Below are positions 4,429 to 5,211 of a stretch of DNA of 5,211 nucleotides, piece by piece (the stretch's first letter is position 1; the number at the start of each line of letters is the position of its first letter). The notes under the pieces are model-generated. The model did not search any database. It was given only the letters and a program-made list of their open reading frames with translations, and was not told the origin of the DNA. The DNA is from Clostridia bacterium. GTDB lineage: Bacteria > Bacillota > Clostridia > Oscillospirales > Acutalibacteraceae. Where the stretch lies: positions 1 through 5,211 of the forward strand of contig JAILDS010000120.1 in the NCBI GenBank assembly GCA_024689165.1. The letters are read 5' to 3'. The position numbers and the translations under genes were made by a program.

Positions 4429-5211
4429 TTACGCTTCCTTTACCGGCAGCGCTTCCTCGAGACCCACGACCTTTCTGAGGATGAGCCGCGCGTCGGCGGG
4501 GGTAACTTCCGTATCAAGGTTCACGTCGCAGGCGGCGTTCTGGCGGGCGGTGTTCTCTTCAAGTCCTACGGACGCCCGCAGCGCCAGCCTTGCGTCAGCC
4601 GCGCTGACCTGTCCGTCCCCGTCAAGGTCGCCCTCGAGAAAATCGTTTTCATATTTTTCGGTCTTGTCGGCTATGACGTACGCGCCGGAGCCGCAGCGGA
4701 ACGTGACCTTGCCGTCCTTGACCGTGAATTCGAGCTCAACAAGCCCGTCTTCCGTGATCTCATATACCGCGAGGGCGCTCTCGTCGAAGCCCTCCGGTAC
4801 GTCGACCGTCAGCACGGCGTCGCCCTGTATCGGCTCAGTGCTTTCGCCCGCGCCCGCCGGGTAGGCCGCCACGGTCACGATTTTGAGGTCGTTCTTCGGC
4901 AGCAGCCCGTAGGCGGCGCACGCGAGCTCGCCCGAGCCCTCGGCGGCGACAGCAAGCTCCGTCCCCTCCGGGAAAGCGCCGGCGGCGTAAGAGACCGCCG
5001 CTTCCCCGCTCTCGTCGGTCACCGTGACCGCGATCTCAAGCTTCGCGAGCTCTCTCGACTCTTTTTCTCCGCAGACGGTGCAGACGCGCTCCTCGAGTCC
5101 TTCCTCAAGTATCGACGCCGGCGTCACGACAGCCCACTCGCCGAAAGAATGCCCGGCGGCGGGTATTTCTTCCTGTTCGGTCAGTATTTCTCCGCAGACG
5201 GAGCATTTCAC
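4429..5211 (-). CDS. Dockerin-bearing extracellular protein, C-terminal fragment (5' end beyond window)
   Basis: 260 visible residues; the window edge cuts the gene, and the edge codon GTG is probably an internal Val. The fragment opens with a CxxC module: C3xxC6GE, GHSFGEW (20-26) and C44xxC47GE, the Cys-rich repeat frequent in secreted Clostridia proteins. A beta-rich region of unknown type follows (about 59-187). A type I dockerin ends the protein (about 192-253) with two calcium loops: D195, D197, D199, D206 and D229, N231, D233, D240, each followed by an ARLxLR helix. Loop positions 10-11 are Ala-Ala and Pro-Ala, not the Ser-Thr pair of Clostridium thermocellum, so cohesin specificity should differ. 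A dockerin attaches a protein to a cohesin scaffold outside the cell; no cohesin or catalytic domain is visible here. Function of the missing N-terminal part is unknown. Confidence 0.88.
   Translation of the reverse strand: MKCSVCGEILTEQEEIPAAGHSFGEWAVVTPASILEEGLEERVCTVCGEKESRELAKLEIAVTVTDESGEAAVSYAAGAFPEGTELAVAAEGSGELACAAYGLLPKNDLKIVTVAAYPAGAGESTEPIQGDAVLTVDVPEGFDESALAVYEITEDGLVELEFTVKDGKVTFRCGSGAYVIADKTEKYENDFLEGDLDGDGQVSAADARLALRASVGLEENTARQNAACDVNLDTEVTPADARLILRKVVGLEEALPVKEA

Noticed and set aside
5209..5211. GTG at the right edge as a true start codon of the dockerin protein.
   Set aside because: No upstream sequence is available to show a ribosome site, and a secreted dockerin protein should begin with a signal peptide, not a CxxC motif.

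Overview
The window looks like a GC-rich genome of a gut- or rumen-type member of the Clostridia (Oscillospiraceae/Ruminococcaceae-like). This is inferred from a type I dockerin, CxxC ribbon modules typical of Firmicutes surface proteins, a secreted polysaccharidase and TM2/zinc-ribbon membrane proteins. No species can be named from sequence alone.

Layout. (1) 1-111, minus: start of an XRE-family helix-turn-helix regulator, cut by the left edge. (2) 112-257: divergent control region with two TATAAT boxes and several nested palindromes. (3) 258-1401, plus: two-gene operon of a double zinc-ribbon/TM2 protein followed one base later by a zinc-ribbon polytopic membrane protein, closed by a good intrinsic terminator. 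(4) 1402-1826: gene-free and unusually rich in perfect hairpins; it ends with the terminator of the next gene, which reads from the other side. (5) 1827-3872, minus: a 681-residue exported enzyme joining a GH16 glycoside hydrolase to an SGNH (GDSL-like) esterase, with its own promoter. (6) 3873-4428: gene-free; a GC-rich dyad-rich tract next to a 278-bp set of nested inverted repeats (4134-4411). (7) 4429-5211, minus: C-terminal part of a dockerin-bearing extracellular protein, cut by the right edge.

How the parts may work together. The minus-strand genes suggest extracellular polysaccharide breakdown: the fusion enzyme could cut a beta-glucan-like backbone and remove ester groups, while the dockerin protein would attach to a cohesin scaffold. 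The two are not obviously one operon, because about 550 bases and a promoter separate them. The plus-strand pair and the divergent XRE gene form a separate module, with the XRE protein a plausible repressor of both directions.

The most unusual object is the 4134-4411 element. It has a 20-bp closing helix flanked by TA and encloses two long hairpins. It may be a MITE-like element with TA target duplication or a structured RNA with a three-way junction. No CRISPR array, tRNA or rRNA was seen.
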